From Treponema rectale (GTDB lineage: Bacteria; Spirochaetota; Spirochaetia; Treponematales; Treponemataceae): DNA of 64,000 nucleotides. This document shows, in pieces, positions 45,864 to 54,539 of the stretch (positions within the stretch are counted from its first letter, which is position 1; every line of letters starts with the position of its first letter). Below the pieces are notes generated by a model. The model was given only the letters and a program-made list of their open reading frames with translations. It was not told the origin of the DNA and did no database searches. The position numbers were made by a program, and so were the translations under genes. The stretch covers positions 496,001-560,000 of the forward strand of contig NZ_JACHFR010000002.1 in assembly GCF_014202035.1 (NCBI RefSeq), given 5' to 3'.

Positions 45864-46433
45864 GTGGAAAATGTTTTAATTGTCAGTAATTCAAGCGGAA
45901 CTATGGCAATCATTTCTGATCTTTTGAGAAGTGAATCTTTTGGAAAGATAACTCTTTCTCAGAGTGCATCAGAAGCACGTCGCTGTCTTTCTGAATTTGA
46001 TTTTGACCTGATAATAATAGATGCTCCTCTTCCTGATGAAAAAGGCGACGATCTTTCCATGACTGCTGCAGAAAAATCCAGTGCCGGAATCATTCTTATA
46101 GTTGATTCTGTAGATGCTTATGAAACTGCTGCCACAGTGGAAGAATACGGCGTGTTTACGGTTCCAAAACCTGTCAGTCCGGAATTTTTTTATCATGCTG
46201 TAAAACTTTTAAATGCAAGCCGTAAGCGGGTACAGTTCCTTGAAAACGAAAACCAGAAGCTTCAGAAAAAAATAGAAGAAATTCGTCTTGTAGACAGAGC
46301 AAAGCTTATTTTGATTCAGGTGTTAAAAATGACTGAACCTCAGGCTCAGCGGTATATTGAAAAACAGAGCATGGATTTAAGGCAGACAAGACTTGTAACC
46401 GCTGAAAATATTTTACGTACTTATGAACGCTAG
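45864..46433 (+). CDS. Response regulator with ANTAR RNA-binding output domain
   Basis: The 189-residue protein starts at GTG 45864, with AAAGGA upstream. It has a receiver domain (about residues 1-120) with the phosphorylatable Asp in LIIIDAPLPDEKG near residue 51 and Lys in VPKPVS near 103. A coiled coil follows (FLENENQKLQKKIEEIR), then an ANTAR domain (about 130-189: RAKLILIQVLKMTEPQAQRY). ANTAR proteins bind paired hairpins in mRNA leaders and prevent termination. Co-location with glnA resembles nitrogen-control systems of Gram-positive bacteria. I found no obvious tandem hexaloop hairpin in the short gaps of this operon, so its RNA target is probably elsewhere. Confidence 0.87.
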   Translation: MENVLIVSNSSGTMAIISDLLRSESFGKITLSQSASEARRCLSEFDFDLIIIDAPLPDEKGDDLSMTAAEKSSAGIILIVDSVDAYETAATVEEYGVFTVPKPVSPEFFYHAVKLLNASRKRVQFLENENQKLQKKIEEIRLVDRAKLILIQVLKMTEPQAQRYIEKQSMDLRQTRLVTAENILRTYER

Positions 46434-47097
46434 ATTTTTATTTTTTATATTTTTGTTTTTTACCGGAAGTTTTTGTATGGCTCAAAAGTATACTCTCAGT
46501 CAGGAAGAACAGCTTGAATCAGAATTTTACGAAATGCAGATAAGTGATGAATTATTTGACCGCATGAAAGGAAAATCTTTTAAGGAAAACTGCACGGTTC
46601 CGAGGGAAGATTTACGCTGCCTTCATCTTCTTCACTGGAATTTTGCCGGAGAAGTATGCGAGGGTGAACTTGTCTGTAATAAAAAAATTGCACAGAAACT
46701 TATTTATATTTTTAAGGAACTTTATAAGGCCGGTTACCAGATAGAAAAGATACGGCTTGTAGATGAATATGATGCGGATGATGAGCGGTCCATGGCAGAT
46801 AATAATTCTTCATGTTTTAATTTCAGGTTTATTTCGCATACGACAACAGTTTCAAAACACGGAGCAGGGGTGGCTGTAGATATTAATCCCCTTTATAATC
46901 CTTACGTAAAAACCGTTAACGGCAGGCAGAATATAGAACCTGCAAACTCTGCTGAATACGTTGACCGAAAAAAAGACTTTGAACATAAAATAACCCACGA
47001 TGATTTGTGCTATAAACTCTTTACACAGGCAGGCTTTGAATGGGGCGGCGACTGGACTTCCTGCAAAGACTGGCAGCATTTTGAGTATTTGGAATAG
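46423..47097 (+). CDS. M15-family D-Ala-D-Ala carboxypeptidase-type peptidase; 3' end is an insertion site
   Basis: The 224-residue protein has a signal peptide (MNARFLFFIFLFFTGSFCMA) and the M15 zinc-site pattern: VSKHGAGVAVDINPLY (His, Asp) near residue 143 and WQHFEYLE at the very end (His, Glu). It overlaps the ANTAR gene by 11 bases. The last 22 bases before the codons LE-stop recur at 57369-57390, where they continue in frame as E-stop. The gene therefore appears to have been the target of the downstream defence island, which supplied a new two-codon end and left the enzyme intact. Confidence 0.88.
   Translation: MNARFLFFIFLFFTGSFCMAQKYTLSQEEQLESEFYEMQISDELFDRMKGKSFKENCTVPREDLRCLHLLHWNFAGEVCEGELVCNKKIAQKLIYIFKELYKAGYQIEKIRLVDEYDADDERSMADNNSSCFNFRFISHTTTVSKHGAGVAVDINPLYNPYVKTVNGRQNIEPANSAEYVDRKKDFEHKITHDDLCYKLFTQAGFEWGGDWTSCKDWQHFEYLE
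47067..47088 (+). repeat. Left 22-bp direct repeat bounding the second defence island
   Basis: AGACTGGCAGCATTTTGAGT plus AT; identical to 57369-57390. It codes DWQHFEY at the end of the M15 peptidase gene. Confidence 0.92.
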
Positions 47098-47117
47098 TAA
47101 AAAAAAATAGTTACTAT

Positions 47118-50100
47118 TTATGCCACATTATTAAACCAGCCATAATGCTGAACTGACATATCTACAAAATGATTAAGCAGCAAATTGATTTTTGAATCAA
47201 ATGCTTCTTTATCAAAGCTTTGCGGTAAGTCGGCATCAAGCGAAGAAATGATTGCATCTTTTACGGTTGTTGAAGCCTGTTCATCTTTATACCAGTCTAC
47301 AACAAAAAGATTTTGTTTTTCTTCTGTGAGTTTTTTATAGAGATTTTTTGCAGCAAGCTTAACTTTCTGTTCTTCGTCTTTTGTGAGTTTTCGTCCTTTT
47401 ATAAGAAGGTCAAACATTTCCAGTTCTTCTTCAGTTAGGCCTTCTGTTTCTGCACGCTTATCTTCGTTTTTCATGTCTTCAATAAGCTGTAAGAGCTGCT
47501 CGTAATAATCTTCGTTTTCACTGCCACCAGCATTGTATTGGTCAATGATGTTTTTGAAGCGTTCACTGAAAGATATACGGGTTGTATTTTTGTTAATCAT
47601 AATCTGCAGCATCTTCTGGATGAACTCTTTCATATCATCAATTTCAATGGCTTTGTACTGTGCTTTGTGTATTTCTTTGCGAAGTTCTTCTACATTAACT
47701 TTTGAAAGATCTATCACTTTGAATTCGTGAATAAGATAATTGTCGTCACCCTGAACTTGTTTCAGGGTCTTTCCATCGGGAGATGCTGAATCAAGTTCAG
47801 CATGACATGGTTTTTCTGAACTGACTGATGTATCAAGCAATGCCTGCATTCTGGCCTTTGCACGATCAAGTTTTTCATCATCAACATTATTGTTCATCAA
47901 ATCATTCAGATATTTTAACGGCTTAAACTTTTCGTTCTGCCAGCCCATCTCGAAAATCTCTGGTTTGCTTGCTTCGTAAAGATTAAGCATTGTATTTGTA
48001 ATAACGCGGAACTTTTCTTTGCCTTCATCTTTCTGATAAATTATTTCCAGAGTATTTCGCAAGGCTTCAAGTTTTTCTAAATCTCCGGGAAGTTTATTAA
48101 TTTCATCAAGACTGATATCAAGTTCGCTTAAAAATTCGTCTGCTTCATCAATACTTTGTCCAATCAAGTCAAGAAGATATTCAATATCTTTTGCAGGGAA
48201 CTCATCTCCATCATCGCCGGTTGCATAATCTGTAAGGGCCTGCTGCATGTATTTAAATACATTTACATAATCTACAATGATACCGCTTGTCTTTCCGGGA
48301 TAAACACGGTTTGCTCGGGCAATTGCCTGCATAAGAGTATGGCCTTTCATAGGCTTATCAAGATAGAGCGTAGAAAGATTTGGAACATCAAAACCTGTAA
48401 GCCACATTGCACAAACAAAAACAAGCTGCAACGGATCATTTTTATCTTTGAAGCGGTCTTCAATATCTACTCCATCTACAATCTTATTCATCTTGTCGCG
48501 GTGAGGTTTTATGTTTAGCCCCTGTTCGGCAAACTTCTTTTCTTCGTCTGCATCTTCAGAAATGATTACAGCCATTTCTACATTGTTCATGTAATCCAGG
48601 CGGGCTGTAATTTCATCCCGTTCTTCTTTTGTGGCAGCACTATTTCTGTCCTTTATAAGCTGTTTCTTTTCTTCTTCCCAGTAATGCTGAACTTTGTCGT
48701 ACATTTTTACAGCTGTAAACTTATCTACAGAAACAACCATTCCCTTTCCAAGAAAACCACGGCGAGGAAAATGATGAGCAATATCTTGAGCAATTTTATC
48801 AAGACGTTCATCGCGTTTTAGGACTTCAATTATCTTGCTGCCGGAGTCTTCCAGTTTTTTGATTTCTTCTTCATTAAGATTTTCATCTTCAATAATGTCT
48901 ACAATATCATCATCAAGGAAGTTATTTGTAAGACCGACTTCAGGCACACGGCGGCTGTAGAACAAAGGAACAGTACTTCCATCTTCTACCGACTGTGCAA
49001 AATTGTATTCAGAGACATAATCACCAAACCACTGGTTCGTCAGGCGTTTTGAACCAAGCAGCGGAGTTCCTGTAAAGGCAATAAAGTTTGCATTTGGCAA
49101 GGCGGTGTGCATGTTTTCCGCAAGATCTTTGTACTGGGTTCGGTGCGCTTCATCAATCAAAACAAAAATATCATTACGCTCACTGAGAACAGGATATTTC
49201 TTTCCTTTATCATAACGGAATTTATGAATCATAGAGAAAATGAATTTCTTGTTGCTCTTAAGATATTCACGCAGCTGTTCCGAGTTTTTAGGCTGACATT
49301 CTTCTTTATTTCCGATAACTTCTGTGCGTACAAAGTTTTTGTAGATCTGAGTATCAAGGTCTGTTCGATCCGTAACAATAAAGAACGTAAAGTTTCCCTT
49401 TAATTTGCGGGCACATTTTCTTGCAAAGAAAACCATGGAATATGACTTACCGGAACCCTGAGTATGCCAGAAAACACCAAGCTTTCCCCTAAGTTCTTCG
49501 CGGCGTTCAACGTTTTGCATAAGGTTATTAACACCAAGGAACTGATGGTTCTTTGCTATAATTTTGACTTTCTGATTCTGGAACAAAATAAAGTTTTCAA
49601 TATAGTCAATTAAATGTTCTTTTTTACAAAGACCACGTGCAAAGTATTCAATTGAAACTCCTCGTTCTTTTATGTCCTTGCGGTTTGGTTTTTCGTTTTC
49701 ACTTTCGACTTTAAGCCATTCAAAGAAAAATTCGTAATCAGAATTCCATGCACCAAGGCGAGTTTCCAAACCATTACTCAAAACACAAATCTGATTGAAG
49801 GCGAAAAGGTTCGGGATATCTTTTTTATAATCTGTAAGATTCTTATTAAAGGCTTCTTCTATTTTGATAATGGCATTTTTAAGTTCAACAAAAACAAGAG
49901 GTAACCCGTTTACAAAAATGATTACATCAGGCCTGCGCCAGTAATACTGTCCCTGAATCCACATCTGGGAAACAGCGGTAAAAATGTTGTTTTTAGGATT
50001 TTCAAAATCAATGAGTTTAACAAAATCAAAAGTTTGCCTGCCATTCTGCTTGAATTCAACTTTGCGGCCGTTTCGAATCAAATTGTAATTGTCGTAATTG

Positions 50101-50375
50101 GTCTTTACCATGTCGCTGCCGGTAAAGTCGCGGCACAATTCGCGGATTACAGAATCAATATTTTCGGAAGGAATATCAGGATTAATTTTGTAGAGAGCTT
50201 TTTTTACAATTTCCGGCAAAACACATTGTTTCTTTGAAGTTCGGTTTGTTGCATCAGGTTGTTCTTTAAGATTTGGATTTGAATCACACTGAATAAAATC
50301 ATAATTCAGTTCATCGCTTTTAAGAATATTTATTAGAGAAACTTCAATGTCATCTTCGGTAATGTAATTTGCCAT
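47118..50375 (-). CDS. hsdR: Type I restriction endonuclease (R) subunit
   Basis: The 1085-residue protein is intact. The nuclease core is visible near residue 160 (VIIFVNGLPLVFVELKNAI, an ELK-type PD-(D/E)xK motif). The helicase has HTQGSGKSYSMV near 312, VLIDEAHRTQY near 410 and AFTGTPLL, then MQAIARANRVY as motif VI. A C-terminal helical region follows. Near residues 870-895 an inserted CHAELDSASPDGK and LKQVQGDDN peptide comes from a mobile palindromic repeat. It is the last gene of the island operon, 12 bases after fic. It belongs to a different HsdR subfamily from the gene at 9179. Confidence 0.94.
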   Translation of the reverse strand: MANYITEDDIEVSLINILKSDELNYDFIQCDSNPNLKEQPDATNRTSKKQCVLPEIVKKALYKINPDIPSENIDSVIRELCRDFTGSDMVKTNYDNYNLIRNGRKVEFKQNGRQTFDFVKLIDFENPKNNIFTAVSQMWIQGQYYWRRPDVIIFVNGLPLVFVELKNAIIKIEEAFNKNLTDYKKDIPNLFAFNQICVLSNGLETRLGAWNSDYEFFFEWLKVESENEKPNRKDIKERGVSIEYFARGLCKKEHLIDYIENFILFQNQKVKIIAKNHQFLGVNNLMQNVERREELRGKLGVFWHTQGSGKSYSMVFFARKCARKLKGNFTFFIVTDRTDLDTQIYKNFVRTEVIGNKEECQPKNSEQLREYLKSNKKFIFSMIHKFRYDKGKKYPVLSERNDIFVLIDEAHRTQYKDLAENMHTALPNANFIAFTGTPLLGSKRLTNQWFGDYVSEYNFAQSVEDGSTVPLFYSRRVPEVGLTNNFLDDDIVDIIEDENLNEEEIKKLEDSGSKIIEVLKRDERLDKIAQDIAHHFPRRGFLGKGMVVSVDKFTAVKMYDKVQHYWEEEKKQLIKDRNSAATKEERDEITARLDYMNNVEMAVIISEDADEEKKFAEQGLNIKPHRDKMNKIVDGVDIEDRFKDKNDPLQLVFVCAMWLTGFDVPNLSTLYLDKPMKGHTLMQAIARANRVYPGKTSGIIVDYVNVFKYMQQALTDYATGDDGDEFPAKDIEYLLDLIGQSIDEADEFLSELDISLDEINKLPGDLEKLEALRNTLEIIYQKDEGKEKFRVITNTMLNLYEASKPEIFEMGWQNEKFKPLKYLNDLMNNNVDDEKLDRAKARMQALLDTSVSSEKPCHAELDSASPDGKTLKQVQGDDNYLIHEFKVIDLSKVNVEELRKEIHKAQYKAIEIDDMKEFIQKMLQIMINKNTTRISFSERFKNIIDQYNAGGSENEDYYEQLLQLIEDMKNEDKRAETEGLTEEELEMFDLLIKGRKLTKDEEQKVKLAAKNLYKKLTEEKQNLFVVDWYKDEQASTTVKDAIISSLDADLPQSFDKEAFDSKINLLLNHFVDMSVQHYGWFNNVA
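47742..47807. repeat. Paired interspersed palindromic repeats inside the second hsdR
   Basis: Two convergent units of the same repeat type lie ten bases apart: ACCCTGAACTTGTTTCAGGGT (written on the plus strand, inner arms ACCCTGAA and TTCAGGGT) at 47748-47768, and ATGCTGAA-TCAAG-TTCAGCAT at about 47783-47803. They are translated in frame on the minus strand as CHAELDSAS and LKQVQGDD. The unit length is a multiple of three overall, so the gene stays open. Confidence 0.78.
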
Positions 50376-50387
50376 AAACTGTTACTC

Positions 50388-51443
50388 CTACCATAACCTG
50401 ATCAACTTATACAAGAATGCATTTTTATATAATTTTGTTTTGCCAACTTTTTCTTCAATCAGAATCCCAGCTTCTGTCAGTTCATGCAGATACTTGCTTG
50501 AAGTGTTTCTGCTGATGCCAAGCTTTTCGCAAAGAAATTCATTTTTGGTATAAAAATCAAAAAACAAATGCTCAACAAGTTCCTGTGAATAAATCTTTGG
50601 ACATCGCTCCTTTATCAGACTAGATGCATCATTCATTGTTTTCATAAAGGAATTTATAAAATTTAGAGTAAAATCTGACATTTCATAAACTCCCTGAATC
50701 ATGAACAGAACAAAATCTTTTATCTTTGATAAATCCTGTTGTGTGGAGTTTAATAATTCATAATATTTTTTGCGGTTCTGGTTTATATATTTACTTAAAT
50801 ACAAAATCGGAATATCAAGTTTTTTTGCTAGAGTTAAATAGAGAATGTTTATCATTCGGCCTGTTCGACCGTTACCATCATAAAACGGATGAATGGATTC
50901 AAACTGAAAATGAATTACCGCCATTTTTAAAATTGCATCCGTATCTTCCAGATCTTTGATGTTTATATATTTTTCAAGATTTGTAAGATAGTCAGAAATT
51001 TCTTCATAATTCTGTGGCGGAGTATGTAGTGTTTCACCAGTCTTTGTATTCATAATCACTGTACCCGGAAGCTTTCGTAAATCTCCTGCTTCCGGTTCAA
51101 CAATGTGGTGAATTTGAATTATATGATTTACGCTCAAAAATCCATTTTCTTTTACAAGATTATAGCCTTTGAGCATTGCCTGACGATAATTCAAAACTTC
51201 CTTTGATGCGGGATTTGTTTTTGAATAAGACATTTCCTTAAAGATTTCGTCAAAAGTAGTAACAATGTTTTCTATTTCTGAAGATTCCTTAGCCTCGCCT
51301 AATGTAATGGCATTAAAAATAACATAAGGATTTGGCAGCAAATTAATTGCACCATTAAGCTGTCCAAGTTTATGATTGGCATTATTAAGAGCCTTGAGAA
51401 TCTGAATATCGTCAAAATCAATATTATACGGAAGTTTAGTCAT
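50388..51443 (-). CDS. Fic-family protein (AMP transferase-like) with winged-helix C-terminus
   Basis: The 351-residue protein has the full Fic motif HPFYDGNGRTGR near residue 185. An N-terminal inhibitory helix carries S54-S-E-I-E58-N59, fitting the (S/T)xxxE(G/N) rule, so it should be a self-inhibited enzyme that transfers AMP or a similar group to a protein. The C-terminus resembles a winged helix (EFLCEKLGISRNTSSKYLHE). The ATG at 51443 is preferred to one at 51530, because the extra residues would be encoded across the operator repeats. It sits between the AlbA_2/ATPase gene and hsdR. Autoregulation through the half-sites upstream is plausible. Confidence 0.9.
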   Translation of the reverse strand: MTKLPYNIDFDDIQILKALNNANHKLGQLNGAINLLPNPYVIFNAITLGEAKESSEIENIVTTFDEIFKEMSYSKTNPASKEVLNYRQAMLKGYNLVKENGFLSVNHIIQIHHIVEPEAGDLRKLPGTVIMNTKTGETLHTPPQNYEEISDYLTNLEKYINIKDLEDTDAILKMAVIHFQFESIHPFYDGNGRTGRMINILYLTLAKKLDIPILYLSKYINQNRKKYYELLNSTQQDLSKIKDFVLFMIQGVYEMSDFTLNFINSFMKTMNDASSLIKERCPKIYSQELVEHLFFDFYTKNEFLCEKLGISRNTSSKYLHELTEAGILIEEKVGKTKLYKNAFLYKLIRLW

Positions 51444-51463
51444 TAACTCTATTTTCCGCCTGT

Positions 51464-51530
51464 TTGTGCATATTGTCAAGATATGCACAATATTTTTTAT
51501 ATTTTGTGCATGAAGTGTATATTTGCACAA
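51464..51530 (-). promoter_or_regulatory. Four-half-site operator upstream of fic
   Basis: TTGTGCA at 51464-51470 and 51504-51510 alternates with TGCACAA at 51484-51490 and 51524-51530. All four starts are exactly 20 bp apart, about two helical turns, so the sites face the same side of the DNA. They form two inverted repeats (TTGTGCATAT/ATATGCACAA and ATTTTGTGCA/TGCACAAAAT). The array lies 21-87 bases upstream of the fic ATG and fits binding of a dimeric winged-helix protein, possibly Fic itself. Confidence 0.75.
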
Positions 51531-51585
51531 AATAGGGGAAATTTTCCTCTAATTTCCCCTATTTTCCCTTATTTCATACGTTCTA

Positions 51586-51620
51586 TTTCGCAAAAACGAT
51601 AAATTTTCAATTTTGCGAAA
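51586..51620. repeat. Inverted repeat in the fic upstream region
   Basis: TTTCGCAAAA (51586-51595) and TTTTGCGAAA (51611-51620) are exact complements separated by 15 bases. It may be a second operator or an RNA hairpin; there is no T run for a terminator. Confidence 0.6.
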
Positions 51621-51649
51621 CGGATTCATACAAAAATATCTCTCAGTTC

Positions 51650-51774
51650 ATCAACTTACCATCAACTTAAATTATTACGATTACAACTATATCTAGTGTT
51701 ACTTTTGGAATATTCTTTAATAAATACCACTAGAAATAAAAAACTATCAACTTACCGTCAACTTAACTATTACG
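51650..51774. repeat. Near-perfect 29/30-bp direct repeat at the 3' end of the AlbA_2/ATPase gene
   Basis: ATCAACTTACC(A/G)TCAACTTA starts both copies (51650-51679 and 51746-51774), with one substitution and one small gap near the end (ATTATTACG / CTATTACG). The second copy overlaps the stop of the AlbA_2/ATPase gene. The bases between hold no gene. Confidence 0.7.
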
Positions 51775-53219
51775 CCCAGCTTGGAACATAACTTTTATAT
51801 CTTGGAGCTGTTGTTTCATCAAAAACCTTTATAAGATTTTTAGAAACAGCATCTGCAATTAATCGAGAGATAATGGCTTTATTCTTTTCTTCAATACCAA
51901 ATCTTTCTCTTAAAGACTGATTTGTTAAATGCTCTCCTTTTAGGTATTGCAAGCATGCATGCAAATAAACAGACCATAATTTATCTTCTGTTGAAATATT
52001 ATTAAAGGAAAGATTTGAGTAAAGAATTACTCTAGTATTTTCTTCATATAAAACAATTTTAGGCGCTGGTAAATGTTTTAATTCACATTCAATAGTTATA
52101 CGATCCCAACCAGAACCTAATTCTTCACATAATTTTAATCTTCTCATTAATGAAGAAAGAGCTTCATTTCTTGATTTTGGCGGATTATCGATAATTCGCT
52201 TAATATCAATGAGAGGTGTACCAGGATTTGTAATTTCAATTCTATTTCCAAAAATTTCTACTAATGGTGCTGAACCTGGTATTGTAAAATCCTGGTGTAT
52301 AAGAGCATTTGCCATAATTTCGCGAAGAGCAACCATAGGATATTTTGTTACAGTTTTTCGTACAGACTCTGTAATTACTTCTTCAGATGGTAATAAAGCC
52401 TCTAAATATTGCATTAAACCTTCAAAACCTACCGCATATCCTTTATGCCCGCTATATTCCTTCAAAATTCTAAGTTTTGTGTCATCTTCATACTGAATAA
52501 GACGAATTGCTTTTCTACTGACTGAAGGAAAATCTTCTATTCGTTTTGCAAAAAGTAATGCCCCTAAATTTGTAATAGAATATAACCCATTATCTTGTTT
52601 TACTACGATTTTATCTTCTAAAGCATAATGCAAAATTCCATCCTGATTTGATGGTACAGTAATATTTTGGAGTTCAAAATATACAGAGAAATCTAATAAT
52701 GAAAAAATATCTCCTTTTTGTAATTCAGGTTTTGCAGCTTGTGTTTCAAAATTTGTAAGTCGAAGCTTATCCCAAAGTTGAGCTTCCTGTGTAGGATAAT
52801 CTCTAAGAGGTTTTGTATATGAACCGATTCTGATATATGAATCTTTTTTAAATGTAACTGGTTGGCCTGTTGTCCTTTTTATAACAAGTACTACGATTTT
52901 TTTACCTTCAATTTCTGTGTCTTCAAATTCGAAATCGGCATTTTTTGAAAGAAGATTTCTGAGCCAACTTTCTATTTCTTGATTCCCATTCAATTTTGAA
53001 AAACGATTATAATTTGTTCCTTATAATTTCATGATTTGTATCATCAACACCCCAAATCATATAGGCCTGATCTTTACCACGATAAGTTGCAGAATTTGCC
53101 AAAGCGCTTATATCTTTACCAATCATTTCTGGGTCAAAATTATTACACTTAAATTCCAACCAATCAGTTTCATTCGGGAGAGAAACTAATTGTTTAACCA
53201 GTAAATCTAGATTTTCCAT
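51770..53219 (-). pseudogene. AlbA_2/ATPase regulator broken by a one-base insertion
   Basis: The N-terminal part (53219-53007, 70 residues, MENLDLLVKQLVSLPNETDW) and the rest (to 51770) are two frames of one gene of ~482 codons. At 53021-53022 one extra base turns the expected EIIGTNYNRFSKLNGNQEIE into EIIRNKL-stop; removing it restores the frame exactly. The C-terminal piece has an ATPase-like REIMANALIHQDF near codon 290 and a winged-helix end. A restart at a codon near 52993 could still yield the C-terminal part without the AlbA_2 domain. It starts three bases after hsdS. Real mutation, recoding or a sequencing error are all possible. Confidence 0.85.
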
Positions 53220-53221
53220 AA

Positions 53222-54433
53222 CTATTTTACCTCCAGTTTGCCGCTCATCAGGCGTGGTAACAACAGATTACGCTGTTGGGTTAGGATTGTTATTTGTTTT
53301 CGCAGATTTCTTATTTTTGCATAAATCACTTCTTGTTTTTTACCAAATTCAGAAATAATCGAGTTTTCCGGTACTAATATTTTGAAATTTCTCATAAAAT
53401 CTAAGCCTAGAAATTGCTGTGTTGAGCCATTTGTTTGAGCTGAAAATAATTGTTGGCAAGAATCACTTGTTATTAAATAATAAAGATACATTGATTTTTC
53501 AATTGTCTCAGGTTTAAAGATAATCATATTTTTGACACTAAATTCTCTGTCATACTCTACTAAACAAGAATTTCCAACAGTTCCAATATTACTGAATAAT
53601 ATATCTCCAGTTTTTAATCCACTTCGTTTTTTGATTTTTTCGTGATCTTCAATACTAATATTATATGGAATGGAAAAATCTATTTCACCTTTTTTTACAG
53701 CTTTTCCAGTTACAAGCGGAATGCCTTCCTCAACTTGTAAAGGTGTGTCATGAGTGCCATCTGTAATCTTACAATAATTTGATAAACGCTCTACCTTCCA
53801 CCCCTTAGGAATTCCATTTTCAAACTCGGTGGTTTGCCAGCCGGGGAAACGGAAGCGGACGAACCATTCTTTGTAGAGTTCGCTGGCGGCGGTTTGCAGG
53901 GCTTCTATCTGCTTTTTGTAGTTTTGTATGAGGTTGTCGTAGGCTGATAGTATTGAGGCGATTTTTTGTTGGGTGGGGAGAGGTACGTATGGAAAATTAA
54001 ACTTTCCAAATACACGGGCATTCATTCCTGGCTGTGCAGAACCACTGATATAATTATTTACAAAGCCATACCACAATTTGCTTTTTAAAACATATTTGAC
54101 ATATAGAGGGAATAGTTTCTTTTTATCGTAATTAAATCTTATCAAATATGATGCAAAAATAAAATTTTTAAATGAATCATCTACAATCAAATTATATCCT
54201 GTTGTTGCACCAGTTCGTGCAATCAGCAAATCACCATCAGTAATCATATATTGGGCTTTCTTTTCTTCGGGTATTTTGCAAAATGGAACAGTTTCTTTTT
54301 CAACAAAATAAGGAACAATATCAGTTATTCGTAAATACTTGCAATCACCATTTTCAAAAGATGTCTCATCTGCAGTGTAGCCATATTGAGTAGAGTCTAT
54401 AAAATTTTGGAATTTAATATATTCTGTTTTCAT
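53222..54433 (-). CDS. hsdS: Type I specificity (S) subunit of the second system
   Basis: The 403-residue protein has two target-recognition domains and two helical spacers. TRD1 covers about residues 1-150, ending in PLPTQQKIASILSAYDNLI. The central segment includes ALQTAASELYKEWFVRFRFP near 185-205. TRD2 covers about 215-370, and the end is RKQITILTQQRNLLLPRLMSGKLEV. The family pattern (LPTQQKIA, LYKEWFVRFRFPG) is that of the HsdM at 55567. No repeats or second hsdS copy were found near it, unlike in the first system. Confidence 0.93.
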   Translation of the reverse strand: MKTEYIKFQNFIDSTQYGYTADETSFENGDCKYLRITDIVPYFVEKETVPFCKIPEEKKAQYMITDGDLLIARTGATTGYNLIVDDSFKNFIFASYLIRFNYDKKKLFPLYVKYVLKSKLWYGFVNNYISGSAQPGMNARVFGKFNFPYVPLPTQQKIASILSAYDNLIQNYKKQIEALQTAASELYKEWFVRFRFPGWQTTEFENGIPKGWKVERLSNYCKITDGTHDTPLQVEEGIPLVTGKAVKKGEIDFSIPYNISIEDHEKIKKRSGLKTGDILFSNIGTVGNSCLVEYDREFSVKNMIIFKPETIEKSMYLYYLITSDSCQQLFSAQTNGSTQQFLGLDFMRNFKILVPENSIISEFGKKQEVIYAKIRNLRKQITILTQQRNLLLPRLMSGKLEVK

Positions 54434-54450
54434 TTTCCTAATTCTCTTTT

Positions 54451-54520
54451 ATAAATCCCAAATCAAGTTCGGGATGACAGTTTTCACAGAGACGCCGTTA
54501 GGCGGCTCAAATCCGTGTGA
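54451..54520. repeat. Degenerate palindromic repeat and hairpin between the abiF-like gene and hsdS
   Basis: ATCCCAAATCAAGTTCGGGAT then GACAG (54455-54480) is a third copy of the CHSELDSE-type repeat, imperfect in one arm. Right beside it, TCACA (54484-54488) pairs with TGTGA (54516-54520) around an inner CGCC-GTTA-GGCG. In coding frames such units appear as CHPELDLGFIK. It could end or stabilise the abiF-like transcript. Confidence 0.65.
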
Positions 54521-54539
54521 CAATTCTACCCGCCTGAAT

